Positions 47,256 to 58,309 of a DNA stretch of 64,000 nt are shown in pieces. The notes below the pieces were generated by a model, which ran no database searches, was not told the origin of the DNA, and worked only from the letters and a program-made list of their open reading frames with translations. The DNA lies in NCBI GenBank assembly GCA_030562195.1, contig CM060200.1, positions 1,860,001 to 1,924,000 of the forward strand, in the 5' to 3' direction. The first letter of the stretch is position 1. The number at the start of each line of letters is the position of its first letter. The stretch comes from Nipponacmea schrenckii (Eukaryota; Mollusca; Gastropoda; Lottiidae). Both the position numbers and the translations under genes were made by a program.

Positions 47256-47425
47256 TAGGGCCTTATTCTCAGGTTTAAACTAAAGATGATTTCAGTATTC
47301 TTGTCATGAGATTGGTCGAGCACTAAAATCCTAATACAAATTAGATTTACTATCCAATCAGATTACTGGTTTTTTTTTAAAAGTATGATTTTATCTGAAT
47401 CAATACATTGAGAATAAGTTTCCCA
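47256..47425. repeat. MITE family 3 copy
   Basis: AGGGCCTTATTCTCAGG on the left and GAGAATAAGTTTCCC on the right are inverted ends, with ATCCAATCAGATTACTGG inside. Confidence 0.65.
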
Positions 47426-47474
47426 AGTGTCCATTTATATTTGTTGTTCTAAACTTACCTAAGTTAGCAACATT

Positions 47475-49735
47475 TTAATTTCTATACATGTCAAAATTAT
47501 CTATTACTTCCAATTCAGGTTTATCATAACCCATTTCTTCCAAACTAGAGATTCCTAGCTCTTCCATGGCAGGGGTAATTTCTTGTTTCATGTATGGCCA
47601 TATTTTCTTATCAAATCCCATGGATTTGTGCTGTAAAAAGGAATAAGAATGAAATAAATTTACTATATGTTGTTGAAATTATATACCGACCTGAAACCTG
47701 CATAACTACCTCAAATATTTCAATTTTGTGTCATGTAAGTATCATCAAATTACCGATGGCATGCTTTATTAGTGCTGGGTATTGCCAAACAAGCCATGAT
47801 ACGATACGTATCGCGATACAAGGGTCACAATACGATGCGTATCGCAAATACAAGGGTATGTATCACGACATAAGGGTTACGATACGTATCACGATTTGGG
47901 GCAATAGATAAAACTTAATACTTTTTCTCCAAGGTTTTAATGTTTTAAAATTTTAACACTAATTAAGCCTGTCTGTCTACTAAATTGATTGTCAAATAAG
48001 ATATTTGAAAACTATAAATTTCACGAAGTTCACGAAAGAAATTCATAATGGGACAAGCTTGCATTCGCAAACTAGTAAATAAAATACCCACTTTTTATGG
48101 AATGACATGTATCGTCAAGTATCGATACACGACAACGCGATATGATACTCGTACCTTGCCAGAACTAGTCATAATTGTGTCAAGTTTTTTATTATCCAGT
48201 TACTAAATATCACTAAAGGAAGAAATCCTAGTGGTTAGAGATGAATGAAATACATACGTGGATGTTTTCAATAAACCTGATAGCTAGAGAGTAATCATTC
48301 AATCTTCTACAAGCTACTAGTCCTGCCACCACGACTTTAGGGTCTGGTATACAGTCATAACCCTGAAATAATAACTTTCAATTTATCACAGTCATTAAAT
48401 AATTTAATATGTGGCAAATAGGGGCTGTGGGAACTAGGGGCTGTGGGAACTAGGGGCTGTGGGAACTAGGGGCTGTGGGAACTAGGGGCTGTGGGAACTA
48501 GGGACTGTGGCAACTAGGGGTGACTGCAGCAACTAGGGCTGTGGCAACTAGGAACTGTGGAAAATAGGTCTGTGGCAACTCGGGGCTGTGACAGCTAGGG
48601 GCTGTGGCACTAGGGGCTGTGGCAACTAGGGACTGTAGCAACTAGGGGCTGTTGGAAATAGATTATATATTAATATATTGTGATAAGGACACCTGGAAGT
48701 ATTATATCAATACTGGTTGACCAAAAGTCTTCTAGAAATAACATTATCTGCCTCACTATCACCATCTACCACAGTCAGGGTTGGGCAGGGTATAATGTAA
48801 CAGAAAAAAAACACCGCTAATTTTGAGGGTCAATCCTAGCCCTAGCCCATCTCTGATTGAGCAAAGGCAAGATTGCAGTTCAGATACTTACAGCAATTTC
48901 AGAAAAGACTTTTCTTGTTACCCAGCTATCACTGTTAGCTAACATGCGGAAATGTTGAAGGTCTGTCCCTTCAAGACCATCTTCTGTATCTGTCAATTTC
49001 TTCATCTGGGATTCTATGCTTGATTTTAACCGTAAAGTTGTTACTTGTAATGGTGCTACAAGTAAAAATCAAACATAATTTTGTTTGAATACATTAAAAG
49101 CTCAACATTATATTTTATCATGGAAAAGGTTGGGTAATAGTACACATTAGTTACTAGTCCTAGATAGTACTTACTAACCACTTTCAATTGTAAGTTACGG
49201 TACTTTTTAAGAGTGACAATAGATATTGGGTAAAAATATCCATTGTAAGCCAATTAAAGGATAGTATTTAGCTGTACAATTGTTTAAGAGTGAACAATTT
49301 AAATTGAGTAGTTCGATTTTACTTCTTACAGTACAGTTCAAATGGCAACAGTCCTATTTTTCATAAATGCCAGGGCTCAGGGTATATTCTGTGTATGACA
49401 ACCTGAGAGGTAGGCCTGGTACATGATTAGTCAAAATCGTATACAAGAGGGGCAACACACTACAATAATAAGTGGACTAGTACATGATCTGGTCTAATGT
49501 TCAGCCCTTTCATATTACATTTAGAATAGTGCTACATACAGAAGTCTTCCCTACAGAACACCATTCAGCAAGTTTACATTTTTCAGCTTAGACAAATTTT
49601 TAAAACAAAATTTCAAAGATTTGGCCTAAACTTGTCTGATTTGGTGAAAATGGAATGCATTTTACCAGGCTGAAAAACCATTCGATGCGTAGAATTTGCC
49701 ACAATAGCCCCAGCTCTTCTTGCAAGGCCAAACAT
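47475..49735 (-). CDS. COX5A: Cytochrome c oxidase subunit 5A, divergent
   Basis: Minus-strand exons in phase: 49666-49735, 48892-49055, 48258-48362 and 47475-47630, giving 164 residues. COX5A is a nuclear-encoded matrix-side subunit of respiratory complex IV. The C-terminal half matches well: DSW-x2-RK, then YDCIPDPKVV, ACRRLNDYSLAIRFIE, KKIWPYMKQEI and MEELGISSLEEMG. The start at 49735 gives a mitochondrial-type presequence (MFGLARRAGAIVANSTHRMV). The N-terminal mature part is unusual: the family's ETDEEFDAR segment is replaced by TDTEDGLEGTDLQHFRML. The C-terminus is extended by about 15 residues past the usual end. It may be a diverged orthologue or a paralogue. Confidence 0.85.
47770..48168. 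mobile_element. Non-autonomous DNA element (GTATCGATAC type)
   Basis: TAGTGCTGGGTATTGCCAAA at the left and, inverted, TAGTTCTGGCAAGGTACGAG at the right resemble imperfect terminal repeats. Inside are several ACGATACGTATCGCGAT words. hAT-like affinity is only a guess, and no target duplication is clear. It lies in the last intron of COX5A. Confidence 0.4.
48417..48650 (+). repeat. 17-bp minisatellite (GGGGCTGTGGGAACTAG)n
   Basis: Five near-perfect units followed by diverged ones (GTGGCAACTAG). It lies in COX5A intron 2. Confidence 0.95.
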
Positions 49736-50145
49736 TTCGAAGTTTCCACTGAAATCTTGTAGTGACCTTCCTTTCTCTTTCCCAGTCAATAGAATCCCAT
49801 AAAGCAATGGAGTTAAATGTAAAACTAGATTTGGATTTTTAGCTTATGAAAATCGTTCTGTTCCTTATGTATCCACACAAATTATAGCAATAAGCTCAAA
49901 AATACGATAAAATCAAATCATATAATTTGATTTAGATACATCTGAACTCATATTTATCGTAAAAAACACTTATTGATTTTTCCAATTCACTTCCAAATCT
50001 TAAGTTTAGAAAAATTGTTTTCTTTTTACTGTTTCCGGTCGTCCGCCATTATTCGGGTGATGTGTAAACAATCACGTACATCTTATTTATGTATCTTTTC
50101 AATTAAAATGAGTTGAATTTCGAATTAATATTCAAATCTTGTAAG
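49736..50145. promoter_or_regulatory. COX5A / JTB bidirectional promoter region
   Basis: The two start codons are 410 bases apart on opposite strands. The middle has TTTCCGG (50033-50038, ETS core on the minus strand) and CCGCCAT (50043-50049, YY1-like ATGGCGG on the minus strand) next to ATTCGGGTGATG. No TATA box is evident. Confidence 0.55.
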
Positions 50146-52125
50146 ATGATTGAGTTCTGTACCAAGCGACGCATGGTAGCAACAATTCTGATTTTGACAA
50201 GGTCGGTAACTGCAGTGTACATATTCTTTGTAATGTAAGACATATAGGGCTATATAGAACTAGTTTAGTCACTTTAGAAGCAGGAGCATGATATAGATAT
50301 ACTACCTCTAGGGGGATGCAGTGGTTTCCTCTCTTTTACAGTTCCACCCACAGTGGTTTCTCCCCTTTACAAGTTCCACCCTCTAGTGATTACCCAAACC
50401 CATTTCATGTTCATTTGAAGCCATCACAGTAGCTGATCAAAGATTAACAGAGTTTTTAATTATCTAATCATATAATAATTAGGGGGGGGGGGAACCACTT
50501 AGAATAGGGGGGAATTGAATTGAAATAATTTTGAAGATTCTACTACATGTATAAGCTTCTGTCTCAGTCTTGACTTTATTTCGTCATTTGCTAATCTATC
50601 GCTATTTAGAGTTCTGAGTCTTAGATGGACTAGTTCAGAAGTTGCTACTGTTTGTGGTACGTAATGTTTTCATGCAACAGTCAGTGCAGTTTTGACTTTT
50701 GACCTCTCTCAAAATACAACCAAATTCTGAGTAATCCAATTATTATAGGTTTATGCCTTATAAGACAACTCTAGAGTTGGGTCTCTGTATTTTAATTTGA
50801 TCTGAATTAACTGAATAATGGTTTTGTTTGCTTGTAGTGTGTCAGTTATGATGTTATTTTTTGAGAACAGATGGTCCAGTCAACACAAGTTGAAGAAAGC
50901 CAAATTAGCAGCGAAAGGTAATAAAATGATAAGCTTACGTCTTTAACTACGCTACATGAGAGCAGAATAATCGTCCCAACAGATGCTAATCAAGTGTCTT
51001 CTACACAGTCTACCCTATAGATACCTTAACAATATTAACTTATTTTCAGCCTTAACGAATGCTAGCTGTAATCCTGGAACAGTCACTGTTATTGAGCCTT
51101 GTAAAATTTGTCCAAGAGATGAAAATGTAAGTTCTATTTAAATAATGTTGCTTTCCATTCTATTTGATGATGAAACGTGTAATCTGTGTTTTAACAATAT
51201 GTACTTTATTTTAGAAGAAGTGTTTTATATTTTTTTTTTAAATGTAATTTGTAGGCTTTGTTGAAATAGCTATTTTCAACTTATTTTAGTAAGAGGTGTA
51301 TTAGATTGTAATACAGGTATTTGGTAACAGGTATATTGATTAAAAAAATTAATTAATTAATTAAAAACAGACATTAAACACATAAATAATGATCTTCTAC
51401 TTATCATCATCAAGAATGCATCAAAAATGCACAAAATATAACAGATATGAATAGAAAATGTCTTATAAATCAAAATTACTGTCAGTCATTTTTTAACTCC
51501 AATCAGACATGACTGGCAAATACAGTTAAATCAACAGCCCTGTGACTGTAATGAAATCATATTGATATTTTGTAGAGAAAAGAACTATCATTCTGTAAAC
51601 AAACTGGTTATAAAGAATTTGTCCAGTGTAGTGATGGTAAACATATATTCAGAGGGTAGGTGAAGAGTTGTCACTCTCTTTAAGTCATACTGTATCTTAG
51701 AATGGACATTAAATTTAGTTTTCAACAATGGTCAATATGAGTATTTATTCATCAGTGAACTTACCTGTTGTCATGAAGTAACAGAATCCCTGTAAAATCG
51801 GGAAAACTCACAAAACTAGTAAATATTGAAAAACATCAAATTATTTCTCAGATGTTGGATTAGTCTGTAATTGAATAAGACATATGACCTGTTTTGTTAT
51901 GGATAAAATTAAATACCAGTACTGTAAAATATACCATTCTTTCTTTCTTTTTCTTTTTCCAGTTGTGATATAGTTCCTGCGGTGGAACAAAAGACATTTT
52001 ATATTTTTGAAAGTGTTTGTATAGTCATATCGTTAGTGTCCTATATGGTAGTTAGACAGCGACGAAAACATCTCGATAGACTGGTAGCTGATAAAATAAA
52101 TAAACAGATTGCTTCAGGGTTATGA
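50146..52125 (+). CDS. JTB: Jumping translocation breakpoint protein (JTB)
   Basis: Five exons in phase: 50146-50201, 50838-50917, 51050-51126, 51576-51655 and 51963-52125, giving 151 residues, close to the vertebrate length. JTB is a small type I membrane protein linked to mitochondria, the midbody and apoptosis in vertebrates. An N-terminal hydrophobic signal (VATILILTSVSVMMLFF) spans residues about 11-27. The Cys-rich ectodomain reads IEPCKICPRDEN, ELSFCKQTGYKEFVQCS and FRGCDI. The transmembrane segment (FYIFESVCIVISLVSYMVV) is followed by the family RQRR-KHLDR cytoplasmic tail. Exon 1 must use the GTCGGT donor at 50202; the nearby GTAACT would run into a stop. A second in-frame ATG lies at 50173. 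Confidence 0.9.
51680..51838. repeat. MITE family 1 left half
   Basis: TTAAGTCATACTGTATCTTA and the ACTTACCTGTTGTCATGAAG arm are present; the other arm is lost. It lies in JTB intron 4. Confidence 0.7.
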
Positions 52126-53081
52126 TAATTAGTGTGTTAGTTTACAGTGGTTTGTACACTGATTGGAAGGGGAGGTAAACCATCATCTGATTTTTTAATT
52201 TCTCATTTTCCTCTCATCTCATCATACAAATATATTGTTACATTGTGATTTACTGTGATTATTTTGTCCATAATTTTTTCTAATAATTTAGAGTTATACT
52301 GCATCTTAGAATAGACTTAAAATTTAAGTTCTTAGGAATGGTCAAAATAAGAATAATGCATCAGTGAACTTACCTGGTGTCATACAATAACAGAATCCTA
52401 TAAAATCTGGAAAACTCATAAAACTATGTAATTACTGAAAAATGCTTAATCAAATTAGTAAGCACTTTTGATTGGTAAAATCATATTCCATGTATACTGT
52501 GGTCTATTTATGTAATTTCTTATAAAAAAGGAATTATGGAATAACTTCTGTTAAGCACCTCACGACAATACAGCAATCTGTTTTTAGGCTTAATCAAGTT
52601 AATTGAAATAAAATCTGTATTAATGAGTTTCTATCATCTGTTAATTAACCAACTTAATTAATAATCAGTTAATTGATCAGTAAGATCAAACCAATGTCCA
52701 CTGATTATCTATGTTAATTTTTAACCGATTTCCCATCACTATCAAATACTTATATATCCAATATTTCAATCCAATATTCTTTTAAAGACAATATTCCCTT
52801 GTCACCTCCTGGAGCAAATGTGTATAAATAGAACTGGACTATCGAATTGTAGGAATCAAAATTCCATCCATGTATTGAATTGTTGGACGAATATATAGAT
52901 GCATATTATTAAGGAATTTCTTTCATCATTAACCTCACTTACTTGAAGATGGAATAAATAATATTGAAACTATATAATGTTTATCCATCAGTTCTTTCAA
53001 TGTCTCCAAATAAATTCTTCTATTAAATAATTAAATGTTGGTCTCATTAGCATTATTGATGTGTGACGGACTAAATAAATA
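52126..53081. other. JTB 3' UTR and intergenic
   Basis: Another MITE family 1 left half lies at about 52290-52470 (TACTGCATCTTAGAATAGAC; ACTTACCTGGTGTCATACAA). Nothing else is recognised. Confidence 0.5.
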
Positions 53082-53470
53082 ATACCATAGAACATCGTTT
53101 AATTTATTCATATTTAAGTCTTTAAATACAATTTCCTGTTTTAATGACGTTAAATGATTTTCCACAAATATTAGATTGTACTGACTTTTATGTTTAACAC
53201 AATAATACTAAGAACATCGTTTAATTCTGATTTATATTTAAGAAACTTTTAATAATACAATTTCACTGTTTAATATGACCAGTTATATGATTTTTCCACA
53301 AATCTTAGATTGTCATATGATCTTTTATGTTTACACACCAATAATACTAACGAGAACAACGTTTAATTCTTATATCTATATATAAGATACTTTTGATAAT
53401 ACAATTTCACTGTTTTATATGACGGTTATATGAATTTCCCACAAATCTTAGATTGCGTCAATGTTGTCCA
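53082..53470 (+). repeat. About 130-bp tandem repeat, 3 copies
   Basis: Each copy has GAACATCGTTTAATT (or GAACAACG), AATACAATTTC-CTGTTT, TTTTCCACAAAT-TTAGATTG and TTTTATGTTTA-CAC. The copies differ by many small changes, so the array is older than the other minisatellites here. Confidence 0.8.
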
Positions 53471-54069
53471 TTGCCTACATCATAGTGTCACATGACAAAC
53501 TACAGTTATATTATTATCAAAAAATAAACGCAAGTTACTGTCTATAGGCACAAGAACTGTAAATATTTGTGTTTGTTTCAATTATTCAAAAATGTAATTT
53601 ATTCATACCCAGTATCATCTAATATATATCATTGTTTTATTCTGTAAATAAAAGGAGTAGGTCACTCGCAAGGTGTATATTACCTGGATGACCAAAATAT
53701 TGAAAGTTTTTCAACTTGGCCAAAATCTTTGATCATCAGTGGACTTACCTGGTATCAAATCGGTCTATAATCCAATAAATCCATAAAACTAAGCAATAAT
53801 TCATTAAAATAAGTTATTAGAAACATTCATCAATAATTACTGAGTTTAAGATATATGGTCTTATATAGAGATTCTAATAGAGCTATCATTCTATTCTACC
53901 TGGTATATATACTCAAGTCTAGAGACTCTAAAGAAATCTATAAAGATGCTAAAATGGGCCAAAATATTGCATTTGCCATTCGAAACATTGTTCAAGTAAA
54001 CTAAGGAAGGACAAAAATTGAATATTTAATAATTAGATGTGTTGTTTTAAGGACATTCGATTGTGGAGC
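53471..54069. other. Intergenic, diverged MITE-like sequence
   Basis: A diverged relative of MITE family 1 may lie at 53650-53830 (CAGTGGACTTACCTGGTATC). No gene is seen. Confidence 0.35.
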
Positions 54070-55365
54070 AATCTTGGGTCACTGCCTCTCAGTTAGTTTG
54101 GGGCACTGCCACTCTGTTAGTTTGGGGCACTGCCATCCAGCTAGTTTGGGGCACTGCCATCCAGCTAGTTTGAAACACTGTCCTCTCAGTTAGTTTGGGG
54201 CACTGCCCTCTCAGTTAGTTTGGGGCACTGCCACTCAGCTAGTTTGGGGCACTGCCACTAAGCTAGTTTGGGGCACTACCACTCAGCTAGTTTGGGGCAC
54301 TGCCCTCTCAGTTAGTTTGGGGCACTGCCACTCAGCTAGTTTGGGGCACTGCCATCCAGCTAGTTTGGGGCACTGCCATCCAGCTAGTTTGAAACACTGC
54401 CCTCTCAGCTAGTTTGGGGCACTGCCATCCAGCTAGTTTGGGGCACTGCCACTCAGCTAGTTTGGGGCACTGCCACTCAGCTAGTTTGGGGCACTGCCCT
54501 CTCAGTTAGTTTGGGGCACTGCCACTCAGCTAGTTTGGGGCACTGCCACTCAGCTAGTTTGGGGCACTGCCCTCTCAGTTAGTTTGGGGCACTGCCATCC
54601 AGCTAGTTTGGGGCACTGCCATCCAGCTAGTTTGAAACACTGCCCTCTCAGTTAGTTTGGGGCACTGCCACTCAGCTAGTTTGGGGCACTGCCACTCAGC
54701 TAGTTTGGGGCACTGCCACTCAGCTAGTTTGGGGCACTGCCACTCAGCTAGTTTGGGGCACTGCCACTCAGCTAGTTTGAAGCACTGCCCTCTCAGCTAG
54801 TTTGGGGCACTGCCTCTCAGTTAGTTTGGGGCACTGCCACTCAGCTAGTTTGGGGCACTGCCATCCAGCTAGTTTGGGGCACTGCCACTCAGCTAGTTTG
54901 AAGCACTGCCCTCTCAGCTAGTTTGGGGCACTGCCTCTCAGCTAGTTTGAAGCACTGCCCTCTCAGTTAGTTTGGGGCACTGCCTCTCAGTTAGTTTGAA
55001 GCACTGCCCTCTCAGTTAGTTTGAAGCACTGCCCTCTTAGTTAGTTTGAAGCACTGCCCTCTCAGTTAGTTTGGGGCACTGCCACTCAGCTAGTTTGAAG
55101 CACTGCCATCCAGCTAGTTTGGGGCACTGCCACTCAGCTAGTTTGAAGCACTGCCATCCAGCTAGTTTGGGGCACTGCCACTCAGCTAGTTTGAAGCACT
55201 GCCATCCAGCTAGTTTGGGGCACTGCCACTCAGCTAGTTTGAAGCACTGCCATCCAGCTAGTTTGGGGCACTGCCCTCTCAGCTAGTTTGGGGCACTGCC
55301 ACTCAGCTAGTTTGGGGCACTGCCCTCTCAGCTAGTTTGGGGCACTGCCTCTCAGTTAGTTTTGG
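54070..55365 (+). repeat. 24-bp minisatellite, about 54 copies
   Basis: The unit is AGTTTGGGGCACTGCCACTC plus AGCT. Variants are AGTTTGAAGCACTG, CCATCC for CCACTC, and CCCTCTCAGT. Variant units recur in ordered blocks, for example alternating GGGG/AAG units near 55.06-55.26 kb. It is GC-richer than its surroundings. Confidence 0.98.
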
Positions 55366-56265
55366 TTTGTTTTAATTTAAAAATAGATGTTGTTAATACT
55401 TAATTTAAACTTTTTTTCTCGTTTTAATCTTTCTCGATATACGGCCATGTGGCTAAAACATCGCCAATGTTCGTTAATTTCCGTGAGCTGAACATGCAGG
55501 GTTCTTGTCGAGGCTCTTGTATGTTCTCCCTTTCTCGTTCTGCATGCCATAAATCTGATATTATTACAGTGTATCTTCGTGAAAATATTATATTTCATAC
55601 TTCGTTAATTTCGGAGGTTGATTTGGGTCTAGAATATAAGTAAATAGTCTTCAGAAGAAGGAAACCTCAAGGCCCTTTTCTTGTATCTGCCTCCGATCAA
55701 AATGGTGTATGTCTGTTGAATTTGTATATATATTGCCAAAAATAAATTTATTATATATTATAGATTTTTCTTTGTTGTATAACACTCCCCAACTATGTTT
55801 ATTGGGGCGAGTATTGAAATATAGTCCCCAGAAGTCTTAGGTGTTTGAGGCAACCCCGTCACCAAGACAAAATTGGTACTGGGGCCCTTATTTTTGTCCT
55901 GGTAATCCCCCTCCCTTGGAAGTTTTGAAAACTAAAGCCAAGAGAATGTATTTCTGACGATCCCGAGGCACCAAAATCCAAATCAAAATGTGCAACTTAT
56001 GGGCCCTACGATTGGTAAGTCCATTGGGCGAAATATATTTTAGGTCAGATGTTTGCAGTCAGTAAATTCCGGTCAACTAAATGAACACACTAAACTCACG
56101 CTTTTGACCTTTGCTAAATGGATAACAGCTTATATATGAACTTATTATAATACTCTATAATATCTCTTTATAATTAATAATCACAACTCGTGGCCGACAC
56201 ATTCGACGTCACCTGTATCCTGGGCACAACTTATCTATTCATACTTATATCAACGGAAAAAAAGA
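55366..56265. other. Intergenic, unassigned
   Basis: Open frames of 64 and 73 codons overlap on opposite strands at 55377-55643 without recognisable domains. The stretch 55.4-55.65 kb is CpG-containing and could be part of an unknown repeat. Confidence 0.35.
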
Positions 56266-56622
56266 TGAAATGAATGGAGTTTTACATCCTACATCCTGCA
56301 CCTAAAGGGCACATGGAAACGGGCAACTTCATGCACTGTGCATAAAGGAAATTTTGTCATGACAACTGCATTAACCTATTGATTTCCGACAGTTGAGGGA
56401 TTTCTCACCTGTAAAGACAGTAGCACACAGGGCCTTGGTTTATTGTCCCATCCGACCTATCACTCCTTTTTCCATAAACAGAATCTTATCGACCTCATCC
56501 CTGACAAGAGGAAACCTGGTTGAAAAAATCAGACTGTTCATCTCGACCTCTGCCGAGATTGAACCCAGGACCCTCGTGTTAGCATGCATGCATCTAACTC
56601 ACTGAACCACCGCGGTTCCCCA
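56266..56622 (-). repeat. SINE family 1, full length
   Basis: On the minus strand the head reads CCGCGGTGGTTCAGTGAGTT and GGGTTCAATCTCGGCAGAGG (box A and B like). The body ends in GATGTAAAACTCCATTCATT and TCATC. Confidence 0.85.
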
Positions 56623-57107
56623 CACAGATTATTGAAGACAAGCAACAATTTTCAAAATTAACCGGGGTTTTTTTCCCGAATTGTCAAAACCTTTGGTAAA
56701 ATTATTCAAAACGGCTCTTATCACATATCAACTCTAAATGGGGTACCCAGTCCCACAGAAGTTTCCATTAAACAAAATCCTTGTTTCGGTGCAAAATTTA
56801 TTCAAAATCTTTCTTGACCACAGGTACCTTACTGGTCTCATAATGGGTACCTACGTGCTCTTGAAAACCTATGAAATAGTAAATTTATTTTTTTGGTTTT
56901 TTTTCTTTTTTTAGCTCCTCCGGCGTTTATTTTTTTTTGCCCCCGGCGATGCGTTTATGCCGGCGATCGCACCGCCCACGGCAATGTCGCCATTTCAGAA
57001 TAAGGAGAGGAACCCTTCTCTAATGGGCGTTTAATGAATTCGGTGATACCTCTATCTGACCGTGTCAAGCGGATCTTGAAAGTAATTGTTTTTAACACGA
57101 TTGTAAT

Positions 57108-57190
57108 TATAAATAACAGACAAAATATCCAGTAGTTATTCCAGCAAACAGATCAGAAAGTTTACTATCTCTACTATTTACTATTATCAA
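57108..57190 (+). promoter_or_regulatory. TATA box and noncoding exon 1 of secreted peptide gene A
   Basis: TATAAAT at 57108-57114 is followed by an untranslated stretch with CAGTAGTTATTCCAGC and CAGATCAGAAAGTTTACTA that ends in ATTATCAA before the donor GTAAGT at 57191. The same exon is recognisable upstream of gene B, which supports its being transcribed. Confidence 0.6.
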
Positions 57191-57478
57191 GTAAGTAGAC
57201 ATTTTAGTTATGGAGTTTTGCATCTTACTGCTCTTACACAGAATGCCGGTCCCAGAGTTTGGAATGATAAACAGAAATACCGTAGAATCTGTATTCAGGG
57301 CCTACTCAAGGGAATATTCAAAAAAGGTCGCTGAATGAAGGTGGTCTCTTATGACAGGATTGGTTCAACCGCAAGAACATTTTGTTTCGATGTGTAGGCT
57401 TCGACATTTTGGAAATAAATGGCTTGTTAAGAAATATATCCCTAAGCCATATATATAATTTTTTAATATTATTTCAGA

Positions 57479-57987
57479 ATGAAAGTGGGCGTTGTTTTGA
57501 TCCTTGCTGTAGTATTGATGATGGCACATGAATCAGAATCGTGGGGAGGATGGAGAAGAACTGTTTTTCCAATCGTTAGACAAACTCCAGTCGTTGGACG
57601 AATAGTCAATACAGGTGAACAGCTCGCAAGATTATGGGGAAAGAAGAGGGCCGTTGTTGATATTGAACTCGATGAAGGTATGACTGGATTTTCTTCAAAA
57701 TCAGTGGCGTATTTAAAGATGCATTATCACATTGTTTAGGGTCAAGGGTCAATCGAGCTTACTAATTGATTAATCAGTGTTTCTAATGAATATTCCACGT
57801 ATTCAAACCGTATGTGGGTGTATAAAAGCTTGGATGATTCGAACAAATTGTTCCACTTCGAAACTTTATATTTGGACTCCATGTTTGTTCACATGACTGT
57901 GCACTGGGTAATCGAAGAAAGATAACAAAATTTGAATGACATTTTGAGGCCAAACGATGTTTCTTGATCAGGCGAAACGAAGAAAAT

Positions 57988-58023
<36 letters not shown>

Positions 58024-58069
58024 TAATTTATTTGATATTATTTATTTTATTTCCACAGAATACCAGTAA
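57479..58069 (+). CDS. Secreted cationic peptide precursor A
   Basis: Exons 57479-57677 and 58059-58069 join in phase 1 and give 69 residues. The ATG follows TTATTTCAG by one base. Residues 1-16 (MKVGVVLILAVVLMMA) are a strong signal sequence, with cleavage likely between 16 and 21. The mature part opens WGGWRRT and is rich in Val, Ile, Arg and Trp, with one acidic residue. It ends L-W-G-K-K-R, a dibasic cleavage site preceded by Gly, the usual signal for C-terminal amidation. The tail AVVDIELDEEYQ is strongly acidic. Signal, cationic peptide, G-K-K-R and acidic tail is the plan of several amphipathic antimicrobial peptide precursors, and also fits a neuropeptide. There are no cysteines. The family is not one I recognise, so function is inferred from layout only. 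Confidence 0.75.
57738..57915 (+). repeat. Repeat 5 copy in intron of peptide gene A
   Basis: It matches the copy upstream of IP6K over GGTGTATAAAAGCTTGGATG, CTAATTGATTAATCAGTGTT and GACTCCATGTTTGTTCACAT. Confidence 0.65.
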
Positions 58070-58124
58070 AAGTTAAAAAGGGAGAAGTTTTCGGGTTAAC
58101 CTCGTTTGAATGAAAGGTTACAAT

Positions 58125-58134
58125 AATAAATAAA
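58125..58134 (+). terminator. Poly(A) signals of peptide gene A
   Basis: Two overlapping AATAAA hexamers lie 55 bases after the stop codon of the short terminal exon, which supports this exon as the gene end. Confidence 0.6.
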
Positions 58135-58309
58135 GATTCGAAAAATATATAATTTTTTGTTAAACATTCAAAGGTGATCTGGTTTAGAGGGGACTGCCTG
58201 GGTGATTTATTATCTCTGGAGACAAAATAAGGTCCGTCGGAAACAAGGCGATATGCAATGATAAACAATAATGGGGGATAGGAAATTTTACTGTCAGAAA
58301 GATCGAAAG

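Noticed and set aside
55071..55286. Cys/His-rich 71-codon frame (GHCHSASLKHCHPASL)
   Set aside because: The metal-binding look comes from the 24-bp repeat unit and holds only in one patch of the array.
54070..55365. CRISPR-like regular array
   Set aside because: Units are contiguous with no unique spacers, and the setting is a eukaryotic genome.
56540..56622. tRNA gene candidate
   Set aside because: Box A and B like words belong to the head of a SINE. No cloverleaf with a usable acceptor stem was seen.
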